This document shows, piece by piece, positions 8,459-17,695 of a DNA stretch of 64,000 nt. The DNA comes from an uncultured Roseibium sp. Its GTDB lineage: Bacteria; Pseudomonadota; Alphaproteobacteria; Rhizobiales; Stappiaceae. The notes below the pieces were generated by a model, which was not told the DNA's origin, did no database searches, and saw only the letters and a program-made list of their open reading frames with translations. Position 1 is the stretch's first letter, and each line of letters begins with the position of its first letter. The stretch is from contig NZ_OY769915.1 of the NCBI RefSeq assembly GCF_963669205.1, forward strand, positions 2,764,001 through 2,828,000, written 5' to 3'. A program made the translations under genes and the position numbers.

Positions 8459-9712
8459 TCAGTGAGCCACGGCGGCCGCGGCCGCTTCGTCGATAAGGCG
8501 TCCGGTGCGGAACCGGTCGATCGTGAATGGTGCATTGATCCGATGCGGATCGTCCCTGGCAATCGTGTGCGCAAAGACGTGTCCGGACCCGGGCGTGGCC
8601 TTGAAGCCGCCGGTGCCCCAGCCGCAATTCACGTAAAGGCCCTGGACCGGTGTCTTGGAAAGGATGGGCGACCGGTCGGGCGTCACGTCGACGATACCGC
8701 CCCAGTTCCGCAGCATCCGCATGCGCCGGAAATGCGGGAAAAGTTCGCAGATCGCGTCGATCGTGTGATTGGAGATATGAATGCCGCCGGTCTGCGAGTA
8801 GGAGATGAACTGGTCCGTGCCCGCGCCGATGACCAGTTCGCCCTTGTCGGACTGCGAGATATAGGCATGGATCGTGTTCGACATCACGACACACGGGAAG
8901 GCCGGCTTGACCGGTTCGGAGACGAGCGCCTGAAGCGGGTAGGACTCCAGCGGCATGCGAACACCGGCCATGTCCATGATGGTCGATGTGTGCCCGGCCG
9001 CAACGACACCGACCTTCTTTGCCTTGATGAAGCCTTTCGAGGTTTCAACGCCTTCAACGGACCCGTCGGCACCGCGGCGAATACCGGAGACGGCGCAGTT
9101 CTGGATGATGTCGACGCCCATGTCGTCCGCGCCGCGCGCGTAGCCCCACGCAACCGCGTCGTGCCGTGCCGTGCCGCCGACGCGCTGAAGAGCCGCGCCC
9201 ATGACGGGATAGCGGATGTCCTTCGAGATATTGAGGGGCGGGCAGTATTCCTTGGCCTGCTCGGGCGACAGCCACTCGTTCTGCACGCCCGCGAGCCTGT
9301 TGGCGTGAATGTGGCGCTGTGCGACCTGAACGTCGTGGACCGTATGCGCCAGCATCATCACGCCACGTCCGGAATACATGACGTTGTAATTGAGTTCCTG
9401 TGACAGGCCCTGCCACAGGCCGATTGCGTGATTGTAGAGCGCCGCGCTTTCTTCCCAGAGATAGTTGGATCTGACGATGGTGGTGTTGCGGCCCGTGTTG
9501 CCGCCGCCCAGCCAGCCCTTTTCGACAACGGCCACGTTGCGCACACCGTGTTCCTTGGCGAGATAGTAGGCCGTCGCGAGACCATGTCCGCCCGCGCCGA
9601 CAATTACGACGTCGTATTCGGACTTCGGCTCGGGGGAGCGCCACTGGCGTCCCCAGTTCTGGTGCGCGGAAAAGGCGTTTTTTGCCAGTTCCAGGAAGGA
9701 ATATCGCTTCAT
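8459..9712 (-). CDS. soxB: Sarcosine oxidase beta subunit
   Basis: The 417-residue flavoprotein subunit that carries the catalytic covalent FMN and noncovalent FAD of heterotetrameric sarcosine oxidase. The DAO-type Rossmann motif VIVGAGGHGLATAYYL starts near residue 37 after an N-terminal leader (MKRYSFLELAKNA) typical of SoxB. TPDRSPILSKTPVQGLYVN near the C-terminus matches the family FAD-binding end. The ATG at 9712 matches other SoxB N-termini better than the in-frame start six codons earlier. It is the first gene of soxBDAG; the promoter must lie in the 9713-10107 region. Confidence 0.96.
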   Translation of the reverse strand: MKRYSFLELAKNAFSAHQNWGRQWRSPEPKSEYDVVIVGAGGHGLATAYYLAKEHGVRNVAVVEKGWLGGGNTGRNTTIVRSNYLWEESAALYNHAIGLWQGLSQELNYNVMYSGRGVMMLAHTVHDVQVAQRHIHANRLAGVQNEWLSPEQAKEYCPPLNISKDIRYPVMGAALQRVGGTARHDAVAWGYARGADDMGVDIIQNCAVSGIRRGADGSVEGVETSKGFIKAKKVGVVAAGHTSTIMDMAGVRMPLESYPLQALVSEPVKPAFPCVVMSNTIHAYISQSDKGELVIGAGTDQFISYSQTGGIHISNHTIDAICELFPHFRRMRMLRNWGGIVDVTPDRSPILSKTPVQGLYVNCGWGTGGFKATPGSGHVFAHTIARDDPHRINAPFTIDRFRTGRLIDEAAAAAVAH

Positions 9713-10107
9713 GAAGCAGCGGCTCCGCACGTTTGCGCGCCGGTTTCACGGATTGAATCTCGTGAAGCCGGCGCGGCTTGTTTGAATTTTCAGGCGGCGA
9801 CCATACCGATGCGGTCACGAGCCGTCCATTGCCGCGCATAATTACGATTGAACCCTCGTCTGCGTATAAGGTTTCAGTCGCCTGCTTGTCAGAATACGAC
9901 ATAGGTGTCGCATTGCCCGCGTCCATTGGAAGCAGCACACACGAAACCCCTTGGAACGGAACAACTTATAGGGTCGGAACAAGTTCGTTTTCTGTGTTGA
10001 TTCCGTTCTGTTTTTCGCATTCCGGACACCTGACGTCGTTTCGGTTCTTGCATTTCAGACCGGGGGCGGTAACTCTCGTTGCCAAGCTATTTCAGGGAGG
10101 TCTTTCG
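9713..10107. promoter_or_regulatory. Divergent promoter region between soxB and adhI
   Basis: 395 bases without a convincing gene separate soxB (minus) and adhI (plus). A GAACGGAA/TTCCGTTC inverted repeat (9954-9961 and 10001-10008) brackets a GAAC-AA-GTTC element near 9977-9986, as a candidate operator. GGGAGG at about 10095-10100 is the adhI ribosome-binding site. No -35/-10 pair was assigned with confidence. The minus-strand ORF that enters soxB from here in another frame looks like chance. Confidence 0.4.
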
Positions 10108-11220
<1,113 letters not shown>

Positions 11221-11370
11221 GAAACGGACCGGGCGCATTCCGGTTTCGGTCCCGCGTCGGCCTGCCGATGACAAGTGCAGGACAACGGACCGCTGCAATC
11301 ACAAAGTGTTCAGGCGAGAGAGCTGTTTCGGTTTCGAAGCGGCTCTCTGTCTTCCAACAGGCAGGAAATC

Positions 11371-12198
11371 ATGAAAACCATCTCGGAAAACAAGGCTTTC
11401 GGCGGCGTACAGGGGGTCTACTCCCACGATTCGGAGGCTTGCGGATGCGAAATGACGTTTGCGGTCTATCTGCCGCCGCAGGCCCAGGAAGGACCGGTTC
11501 CCTGCCTCTGGTACCTGTCGGGCCTCACATGCACCCATGAAAACGCGATGACCAAGGCCGGGCTTCAGGCGCATGCGTCCGAATTCGGCATTGCGATCAT
11601 CTTTCCCGATACCAGTCCGCGGGGCGAGGGGGTTGCGAACGACGAAGCCTACGATCTCGGCCAGGGAGCCGGTTTTTACGTCAACGCTACCCAGGATCCC
11701 TGGTCGCCCCATTTCCAGATGGAGACCTATGTCGCCGGCGAATTGCGGGATCTTGTTACGGAGAATTTCCCGGTAACGGTTCACCAGGGCATCACCGGAC
11801 ATTCCATGGGCGGGCACGGTGCGCTGACCCTGGCGATGAAGTACCCGGGGCAATACCAGTCGCTCTCCGCCTTTGCCCCGATCTCCAATCCGTCTCAATC
11901 CGATTGGGGACGGAAACAGCTCGGCGCATATCTGGGAGAGGATGAAAGCCTCTGGAATGTCCAAGACGCGTCACGGCTGCTGGTGGACAAGGGCTGGGTC
12001 GGTGATGTGCTGGTCGACCAGGGAGCAGACGATCAGTTTCTGGACCTGCTGAAGCCGGCAGCGCTGGCGAACGCGCTCATCGAGACCGGAACCGCGCACT
12101 GCTACCGGCTCCAGGAGGGCTATGATCACTCGTACTACTTCGTTGCGAGTTTTGCGCGCGATCACGTGGCCTGGCATGCGGAGAGACTGAAAGGCTGA
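11371..12198 (+). CDS. fghA: S-formylglutathione hydrolase
   Basis: A 275-residue alpha/beta-hydrolase (esterase D family) that hydrolyses S-formylglutathione to formate and glutathione, completing glutathione-dependent formaldehyde oxidation. The nucleophile elbow GHSMGGHG places the catalytic Ser at 145. The C-terminal GYDHSYYF supplies the His near 252, and LSGLTCTHEN is the oxyanion-side segment. The ATG at 11371 begins the conserved N-terminus; the 32-codon in-frame extension upstream is spurious. It lies 150 bases after adhI and is probably co-transcribed. A MITE starts 35 bases after the stop. Confidence 0.95.
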   Translation: MKTISENKAFGGVQGVYSHDSEACGCEMTFAVYLPPQAQEGPVPCLWYLSGLTCTHENAMTKAGLQAHASEFGIAIIFPDTSPRGEGVANDEAYDLGQGAGFYVNATQDPWSPHFQMETYVAGELRDLVTENFPVTVHQGITGHSMGGHGALTLAMKYPGQYQSLSAFAPISNPSQSDWGRKQLGAYLGEDESLWNVQDASRLLVDKGWVGDVLVDQGADDQFLDLLKPAALANALIETGTAHCYRLQEGYDHSYYFVASFARDHVAWHAERLKG

Positions 12199-12233
12199 CC
12201 CGCGGCGTCAGGATTGACGCGGAACGACCCTTA

Positions 12234-12497
12234 GGCTCATGACCCCTTAATTTGGTTGAATTGGCGCAGCAAACGGCGATGAACTGCTAGGAAAAGCGCG
12301 ACAAGCGGGCTTCCTGCCCGGTTGAGCGGTTTGACGAAGCAGATCGAAGCCGGTTTTGCGTCCCGCAGGGATAGGGTGAATTTGCCCGGCAACATCGTTG
12401 CAAATCTTTGGAAACCGGACGGTTTCCTGCAGCTTTGCGCCTTGTATCCGAACAAATTCATCCCTACCAATTCATCCAAATTAATGGGTCCTGACCC
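12234..12497 (-). mobile_element. 264-bp MITE with TA-type ends, copy 1 (reverse orientation)
   Basis: This 264-bp block matches 29592-29855 in inverted orientation at exactly the same length. Its ends are imperfect terminal inverted repeats of about 32 bp (right end read inward GGGTCAGGACCCATTAATTT, left end GGCTCATGACCCCTTAATTT). A TA precedes the left end at 12232-12233; the right flank has TG, so one duplicated base has changed. No transposase is encoded. Ends and TA target suggest mobilisation by an IS630/Tc1-mariner-type transposase (inference). The right end overlaps the 3' end of the DUF423 gene. Confidence 0.8.
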
Positions 12498-12879
12498 TGA
12501 GCGCGCCGAGCGCAAGGGAGAGCCATCCGACGATCAGGAACATGCCGCCGAGAGGTGCCGCCATCGGAAACAGGCTGCTGCCCAGGAATGAGCGGCTGAA
12601 CAGGTCGCCGCAGAACAGGAAAAGTCCGCAAAACAGAAAGATCGCCGTGACCGGCAACAGCAGCACCTTGCGCGATTGCGCGAGCAGGCCGATCCCGAGA
12701 AAGACCGGAGCGTGGAACAGCAGCATTCGCGCCGCGGTGCCGAGCGAGCCCGGATTGTCCGCGTGCGCAGCCATTGCAAGTGTGACAACGCCGAGCGCGC
12801 CCGTCAGGCCGCTGATTGCGAGGCAGACCCTCAACAGGCCTGCGGTCGGTTCTGGTGGCGGCGCCATCGGTCTTATCAT
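12481..12879 (-). CDS. DUF423 (YgdD-like) inner-membrane protein, 3' end inside a MITE
   Basis: A 132-residue protein with four hydrophobic segments and the DUF423 layout: ISGLTGALG with a following AAH, then LLFHAPVFLGIGLLA, FLFCGDLF and PLGGMFLIVGWLSLALGAL. Function of the family is unknown. The last five or six codons (RVRTH and the TAA stop) lie within the terminal repeat of the MITE, so the insertion replaced the native C-terminus and supplied the stop. Family length is about 125-135, so little was lost. Met at 12867 is an alternative start. It is separated from dcp upstream by a terminator. Confidence 0.75.
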   Translation of the reverse strand: MIRPMAPPPEPTAGLLRVCLAISGLTGALGVVTLAMAAHADNPGSLGTAARMLLFHAPVFLGIGLLAQSRKVLLLPVTAIFLFCGLFLFCGDLFSRSFLGSSLFPMAAPLGGMFLIVGWLSLALGALRVRTH

Positions 12880-12896
12880 TGATAGATCCCTGAACA

Positions 12897-12927
12897 GTCA
12901 AAACCGGCCGGTGGTGATCCGGCCGGT
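12897..12927 (-). terminator. Rho-independent terminator of the dcp gene
   Basis: A perfect 9-bp stem (ACCGGCCGG at 12903-12911 and CCGGCCGGT at 12919-12927) with a 7-base loop, followed on the minus strand by TTTTGAC. It lies 7 bases after the dcp stop and before the DUF423 start. Confidence 0.7.
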
Positions 12928-12933
12928 CGACAT

Positions 12934-14976
12934 TCAGGCCGCAAATCCGCGTTTTTTCAAGAGGGCATCGATTTTGGGCGGCCGTCCACGGAATGCACGG
13001 TAGGTTTCCTCGGGGTCGGGCAGGCCGCCGGCGGAGTAGATGTGGGTGTGCAGCCGTTCGGCCGTTTCCGGGTGGAAAATGTCACCTGCTTCCTCGAATG
13101 CGCCGAAGGCGTCCGCGTCCATGACCTCGGACCACATGTAGCTGTAGTAGCCGGCAGAGTAGCCGTCTCCGGAGAAGACATGCTGGAAGTGGGGAATGCG
13201 GTGGCGCATCGTGATGGCGTCGGGCATCCCGATCTTGCCGAGTTCCGTCTTTTCAAAGGACCTGATGTCGAGATTGCCGGGCTCTTCCAGCAAGTGGAGT
13301 TCCAGATCCATCAGGGCGGAGGCCGTGTATTCCACGGTCGCAAAACCCTGGTTGAAATTGGCGGCGGCAAGAAGTTTTTCCAGCAGCGCCGCGGGCATCG
13401 TCTCACCGGTCTTGTAGTGTGTCGCAAATCTCGACAGCACGTCCGGCTCGGACAGCCAGTGTTCATAGAGCTGTGAAGGCAATTCGACGAAATCCCGGGC
13501 TACGCTTGTTCCCGAGATCATCGGATATGTCACGTTGGACAGCAGTCCGTGCAGACCATGCCCGAATTCGTGAAACAGGGTCCGTGCATCATCAAAGGTA
13601 AGCAGGGTTGCTTCGCCCGGCGCTCCTTTCGAGAAATTCATCACGTTGACGATGATCGGCGTGACGTCGCCGTCCAATTTGTGCTGTGAGCGGAAGGCGG
13701 TCATCCAGGCGCCGGATCGTTTGGAGGGCCGCGCAAAATAATCGCCGAGGAAGAGACCGACATGTTTGCCGTCCTGCCCGAGAACCTCGTAAACGCGGAC
13801 ATCGGGATGATAGACGGGCATCCCGTCCAGCTCTCTGAATGTTACGCCGAACAGGCGGGTGGCGGTGTCGAACGCCGCTTCAATCATGTTTTCCAGTTGC
13901 AGATACGGCTTCAGTTCCGCTTCATCGAGATCATGTTCCGCCTTGCGGACCTTCTCAGCGTAGAAACGCCAGTCCCAGGCTTCGATCGCGTGGTTTTCGC
14001 CAGCATTCGCCGCCATTTCGGCCAGCTTTTCCTGTTCCTCACGCGCTTGAGCGACTGCCGGCTCCCAGACCTTGGTCAAAAGCGCACGCACATTTGCCGG
14101 TGCTTTCGCCATTGTGTCATCGAGCTTGTACTGGGCGAAGTTGTCAAACCCGAGCAGCCGGGCTTTCTCTGCGCGCAGCGCAAGTGTTTCGGCGATGATA
14201 TCTGCGTTGTTGGTTTCTCCGGCCAGTTCGCCGCGCGAACTCCACCCGCTGAACGCTTCTTCACGCAGCCGGCGGTTGGTCGAGAACTGGAGGAACGGCT
14301 CTATGCTCGACCTTGAGAGCGTGATCACGTGCTTGCCCTCAAGACCGCGCTCACGCGCCGCTTCTGCGGCAGCGGTCAAAAGAAAGTCCGGCAGGCCCGC
14401 GCGATCTTCTTCGGTTTCCAGAACGAGCTGATAGTCCGACTCGTCTTTCAGGATGTTCTGGGAAAAACGCGTCCCGAGGGTTGCCAGCCGCTGCGATATC
14501 TCGGCCATGCGCTGCTTGCCGCCGCCGTCCAGTCCGGCACCGGCGCGCTGGAACATCTTGTGATAGCGCTCAAGCACCTTTGCGTCTTCGACCGACAGCC
14601 CAAGCGTGTCGCGCTGTTCCCAAAGCGCGGCAACACGATTGTACAGTTTTTCGTTGAGCAGCATGTCCGAGGAGTGTTTGGCAAGCTTCGGCGCGATGTC
14701 TCGCTCAACCTGCTGGAGCGTTTCATTGGTATGCGCACTGGTGAGATTGTAGAACGTGCGCGCGACCCTGGTCAGCTGTTCGCCCGATTTTTCCAGCGCC
14801 GCAATCGTGTTTTCGAAATTCGGCGTGGCGTCCTGACCGGCAATCGCGTCGCTTTCCCGGCGGGCGTCCGCCATGGCTGCTTCGAAGGCCTCTTCGAAGT
14901 GACCGGGCTCGATCTTGTCGAAGGGGGGAAGTTCGAACGGGGTGGTCCATTCGGTAAGCACCGGATTGGTGGTCAT
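12934..14976 (-). CDS. dcp: M3-family zinc metallopeptidase, peptidyl-dipeptidase Dcp-like
   Basis: A 680-residue thimet-oligopeptidase-family (M3A) enzyme that trims short peptides, either as a peptidyl-dipeptidase or oligopeptidase A. The zinc motif HEFGHGLHG has its first His at residue 469, with the conserved third-ligand Glu region ELPSQLYEHWL about 27 residues later. The C-terminal RHRIPHFQHVFSGDGYSAGYYSYMWSEVMDADAFGAF block is hallmark M3 (here given in outline). There is no signal peptide, so it is cytoplasmic. Dcp versus OpdA (PrlC) cannot be settled from sequence alone; N-terminal composition fits Dcp slightly better. It is monocistronic, with its own terminator. Confidence 0.9.
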   Translation of the reverse strand: MTTNPVLTEWTTPFELPPFDKIEPGHFEEAFEAAMADARRESDAIAGQDATPNFENTIAALEKSGEQLTRVARTFYNLTSAHTNETLQQVERDIAPKLAKHSSDMLLNEKLYNRVAALWEQRDTLGLSVEDAKVLERYHKMFQRAGAGLDGGGKQRMAEISQRLATLGTRFSQNILKDESDYQLVLETEEDRAGLPDFLLTAAAEAARERGLEGKHVITLSRSSIEPFLQFSTNRRLREEAFSGWSSRGELAGETNNADIIAETLALRAEKARLLGFDNFAQYKLDDTMAKAPANVRALLTKVWEPAVAQAREEQEKLAEMAANAGENHAIEAWDWRFYAEKVRKAEHDLDEAELKPYLQLENMIEAAFDTATRLFGVTFRELDGMPVYHPDVRVYEVLGQDGKHVGLFLGDYFARPSKRSGAWMTAFRSQHKLDGDVTPIIVNVMNFSKGAPGEATLLTFDDARTLFHEFGHGLHGLLSNVTYPMISGTSVARDFVELPSQLYEHWLSEPDVLSRFATHYKTGETMPAALLEKLLAAANFNQGFATVEYTASALMDLELHLLEEPGNLDIRSFEKTELGKIGMPDAITMRHRIPHFQHVFSGDGYSAGYYSYMWSEVMDADAFGAFEEAGDIFHPETAERLHTHIYSAGGLPDPEETYRAFRGRPPKIDALLKKRGFAA

Positions 14977-15140
14977 GACGGTCCTCTGTGTGAAGAATTG
15001 GGTTTAGGCGGACATATGGAGAGGAAGGGCATCTCAGCCAAGGGGCATTCGGAAAAGAGGGCCGGCACGGTACAGCGGATGGTCCGGGCGAAGGTCATGG
15101 CACTTGTGCGATCCTGCCGGGCGAGACCTTCCGTCATGCA

Positions 15141-15749
15141 TTACCACATGCTTTTGGCCGCGCGGCCCGGCCATTCAGCGTCATATGTTTCACCGTCGAA
15201 GCCTTGCTTGATCTCCTGCATGATCATGCCCGGCGAAGGCAAGGTGGAGGGGGCTCTGAGGTCTTCGGCCTTCCAGAGACCGGCGCGCATGATGGCGCGT
15301 GCGCATTGAAAATAGACCGCCTCGATGGCGATTTCGATCACCGATCGCGGCAGATGACCTTCCATTTCGAAGGATGCCAGCAGATCGGGATCGACCGAAA
15401 TCCTGGCCTTGCCGTTGATCCTGAGAACATTGTTCCAGCCGGGAATCATGAACATCAGCGAGACACGCGGGTCCCGGACAATGTTGCGGAGCGAATCGAT
15501 GCGGTTGTTTCCGCGGCGATCGGGCATCAGCAGTGTTTTCTCGTCTGCGACGCGGACAACGTTTCCGGCATCTCCGCGCGGCGAGCAGTCAAGGCCTTCC
15601 GGTCCGCAGGTTGTCAGTGCGCAGAAGGACGATGCCTCAACGATGCTGCGGTAGTGGGCGCTGAGAAAACCGATCTCCTTTATGGTCGAGGCCTCGCCTG
15701 CAACGCCGTAGTGGGAGTGCAGGTCCTCGAGCGACTCGATAAATGGCAT
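15141..15749 (-). CDS. PPOX-type FMN-dependent flavoprotein (pyridoxamine-phosphate-oxidase-like)
   Basis: A 202-residue split-barrel flavin protein of the pyridoxamine-5'-phosphate-oxidase-like superfamily. FCALTTCGPEGLDCSPRGD (about 43-61) and LMPDRRGNNRIDSLRNI (about 74-90) correspond to the flavin-phosphate-binding strands, followed by RVSLMFMIPG and LRINGKARI. The layout resembles the MSMEG_1061/DR2398 subgroup, whose substrates are unknown. It is not the pathway enzyme PdxH, which carries different C-terminal residues. It stands alone between dcp and the divergent Liv transporter. Confidence 0.8.
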   Translation of the reverse strand: MPFIESLEDLHSHYGVAGEASTIKEIGFLSAHYRSIVEASSFCALTTCGPEGLDCSPRGDAGNVVRVADEKTLLMPDRRGNNRIDSLRNIVRDPRVSLMFMIPGWNNVLRINGKARISVDPDLLASFEMEGHLPRSVIEIAIEAVYFQCARAIMRAGLWKAEDLRAPSTLPSPGMIMQEIKQGFDGETYDAEWPGRAAKSMW

Positions 15750-16233
15750 TTGGCAAGTTCCTGATGAAATTTTGGGCGGTGGGTTTCTTTTCGCGACACT
15801 ACTGCGCCGCCTTGCGGCACGTCAATTTTGTTGGCCACAACCTATTGGAGGTGTCTGCGTGCAACTTTGGTCTAAGCACTTGATCGAGGACTAAAAAATG
15901 GGCAGGTGTCAGCAATAATTTTGCGGTGCACCATGATTTTAATTAACTCGCTTGAATTAATGAGAAAAAAGTATTTTGCATCGCGAAATGTGAAGGTGTT
16001 TTTCTCCTTTAATTCGCGTGAATACTTCGAAAGTCTAATAAAGTGTTGAGCAGGCACGATCCGATAGTCGTATTGCTGATTTGTAATGACTTTTTCTACA
16101 GTCCCCCCAGCTTGCGGTTTTGACGTTGAGGAACCGGTTTTCCGGTCGGGGAACACTCCGGAACTGCTGGCGGCTGTACAGCTACTGCAGGTGCGTCCGA
16201 AGGGGGCGTGCCGATCCTTTCTGGGAGGAAAGT
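15750..16233. promoter_or_regulatory. AT-rich intergenic region upstream of the Liv-type operon
   Basis: 484 bases without a convincing gene. Positions about 15880-16090 are clearly AT-richer than the flanks, with runs such as TTAATTAACT and GAATTAATGAG, and probably hold the livK promoter and regulator sites. GGGAGG at 16223-16228 is the livK ribosome-binding site. The short reading frame in this stretch has no recognisable product. Confidence 0.45.
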
Positions 16234-17589
16234 ATGAGTTTAATACGTAAACCCCTAAATCGTCGTTCTATCTTGCGCGCTGGTGCTCTCGGCGGCAGTG
16301 CTCTTGCGATGCCAACGATCTTCACGAGCCGTGCATGGTCTGCCGGCTACCTGAACGAGCCGACCGGCGCGACGGTGACACTGGGTTTCAACGTGCCCCA
16401 AACCGGCCCTTACGCAGATGAGGGTGCCGACGAATTGCGCGCTTACCAGCTCGCAGTCGAGCATCTGAACGGTGAAGGCGACGGCGGCATGCTCAACACG
16501 TTCTCGTCCAAGGCGCTCAAGGGCAACGGTATCCTTGGCAAGAAGGTCGAGTACGTCACGGGTGACACGCAGACCAAATCTGATGCGGCACGCGCATCGG
16601 CAAAATCCATGATCGAAAAAGACGGCGCCATCATGATCACCGGCGGTTCGTCCTCCGGTGTGGCTGTTGCCGTGCAGGCGCTCTGCCAGGAAGCAGGCGT
16701 CATCTTCATGGCCGGTCTGACCCACTCCAACGACACCACGGGTAAGGACAAGAAAGCTAACGGTTTCCGTCACTTCTTCAACTCCTACATGTCCGGTGCC
16801 GCACTGGCTCCGGTTCTGAAGAACGCTTATGGCGAAGACCGCAAGGCCTATCACCTGACTGCGGACTACAACTGGGGTTACACCACCGAACAGGCTGTTC
16901 GTGAATCCACGGAAGCCCTGGGTTGGGAAACGGTCGAAACCGTCAAGACGCCTCTGGCTGCAACGGACTTCTCGGCCTACATCACGCCGGTTCTGCAGTC
17001 CGACGCGGACGTGCTCGTCTTGAACCACTACGGCGGCAACATGGTGAACTCGCTCACCAACGCCGTTCAGTTCGGCCTGCGCGACAAGCAGGTGAACGGC
17101 AAGAACTTCGAGATCATCGTTCCGCTGTACTCCCGCCTGATGGCAAAGGGTGCCGGTGAAAACGTTAAGGGCATCTTCGGGTCCACCAACTGGCACTGGT
17201 CGCTGCAGGACGAAGGCTCCAAGGCATTCGTTCAGTCCTTCGGCCAGAAATACGGCTTCCCGCCGAGCCAGGCGGCCCACACGACCTACGTTCAGGCTCT
17301 GCTCTATGCAGATGCATGTGAGCGTGCAGGAACGTTCAACCCGTGTGGTGTTGTCGAGGCCCTCGAAGGCTTCGAGTTCGACGGTCTGGGCAACGGCAAG
17401 ACTCTCTACAGGGCTGAAGACCACCAGTGCTTCAAGGACGTCCTTGTCGTGAAGGGTAAGGAAAACCCGAGCTCCGCATTCGACCTTCTCGAAATCGTCG
17501 AAGTGACACCGGCTGCTCAGGTTACCTATCCGCCGGATCATCCGCAGTTCGCGGGCGGTGCACTGGGAACCTGTAACCCGGGCGCATAA
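16234..17589 (+). CDS. Substrate-binding protein of a HAAT/Liv-type ABC transporter (Tat-exported)
   Basis: A 451-residue periplasmic binding protein of the branched-chain amino-acid/amide (Peripla_BP_6) family. The N-terminus has a twin-arginine signal (NRRSILRAGALGGSALAMP) with cleavage near the AWSA-GY junction, so export is probably by Tat in folded form. GFNVPQTGPYADEG and the ITGGSSSGVAVAVQAL ligand-loop region are typical. It is followed by two LivH/M-type permeases and two LivG/F-type ATPases, so it supplies the ligand. Substrate is uncertain: amino acid, amide or urea-type. Urea-type UrtB is longer than the LivH here, which argues against urea. The ATG at 16234 follows a strong GGGAGG. 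Confidence 0.88.
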   Translation: MSLIRKPLNRRSILRAGALGGSALAMPTIFTSRAWSAGYLNEPTGATVTLGFNVPQTGPYADEGADELRAYQLAVEHLNGEGDGGMLNTFSSKALKGNGILGKKVEYVTGDTQTKSDAARASAKSMIEKDGAIMITGGSSSGVAVAVQALCQEAGVIFMAGLTHSNDTTGKDKKANGFRHFFNSYMSGAALAPVLKNAYGEDRKAYHLTADYNWGYTTEQAVRESTEALGWETVETVKTPLAATDFSAYITPVLQSDADVLVLNHYGGNMVNSLTNAVQFGLRDKQVNGKNFEIIVPLYSRLMAKGAGENVKGIFGSTNWHWSLQDEGSKAFVQSFGQKYGFPPSQAAHTTYVQALLYADACERAGTFNPCGVVEALEGFEFDGLGNGKTLYRAEDHQCFKDVLVVKGKENPSSAFDLLEIVEVTPAAQVTYPPDHPQFAGGALGTCNPGA

Positions 17590-17604
17590 AACCCATGAAA
17601 ACGG

Positions 17605-17637
17605 AGGGACGGGGCGCGCGTCGCCCTGTCCCTTTTA
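17605..17637 (+). terminator. Hairpin with T-run between the binding-protein and permease genes
   Basis: A 12-bp stem AGGGACGGGGCG/CGCCCTGTCCCT with one G-U pair, a 5-base loop and TTTTATT after it, 16 bases past the livK stop. Placed inside the operon it likely causes partial termination or mRNA stabilisation, giving more binding protein than membrane components. Confidence 0.7.
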
Positions 17638-17695
17638 TTAGAAATAGTGCGTGGTTGGGGACTTTGACTCGCGCTGATGATCCGAGTTGATAGCG

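Noticed and set aside
9054..9938. 294-codon minus-strand frame upstream of and overlapping soxB
   Set aside because: Most of it is soxB read in another frame; the first 70 residues have no recognisable domain and no ribosome-binding site.
15872..16156. Minus-strand frame in the AT-rich region before livK
   Set aside because: Composition is unlike the genes around it, no domain is visible and it lies where the livK promoter is expected.
16255..17541. 428-codon frame antisense to the binding-protein gene
   Set aside because: Long antisense frames are common in high-GC DNA; the plus strand has a clear Peripla_BP_6 product.
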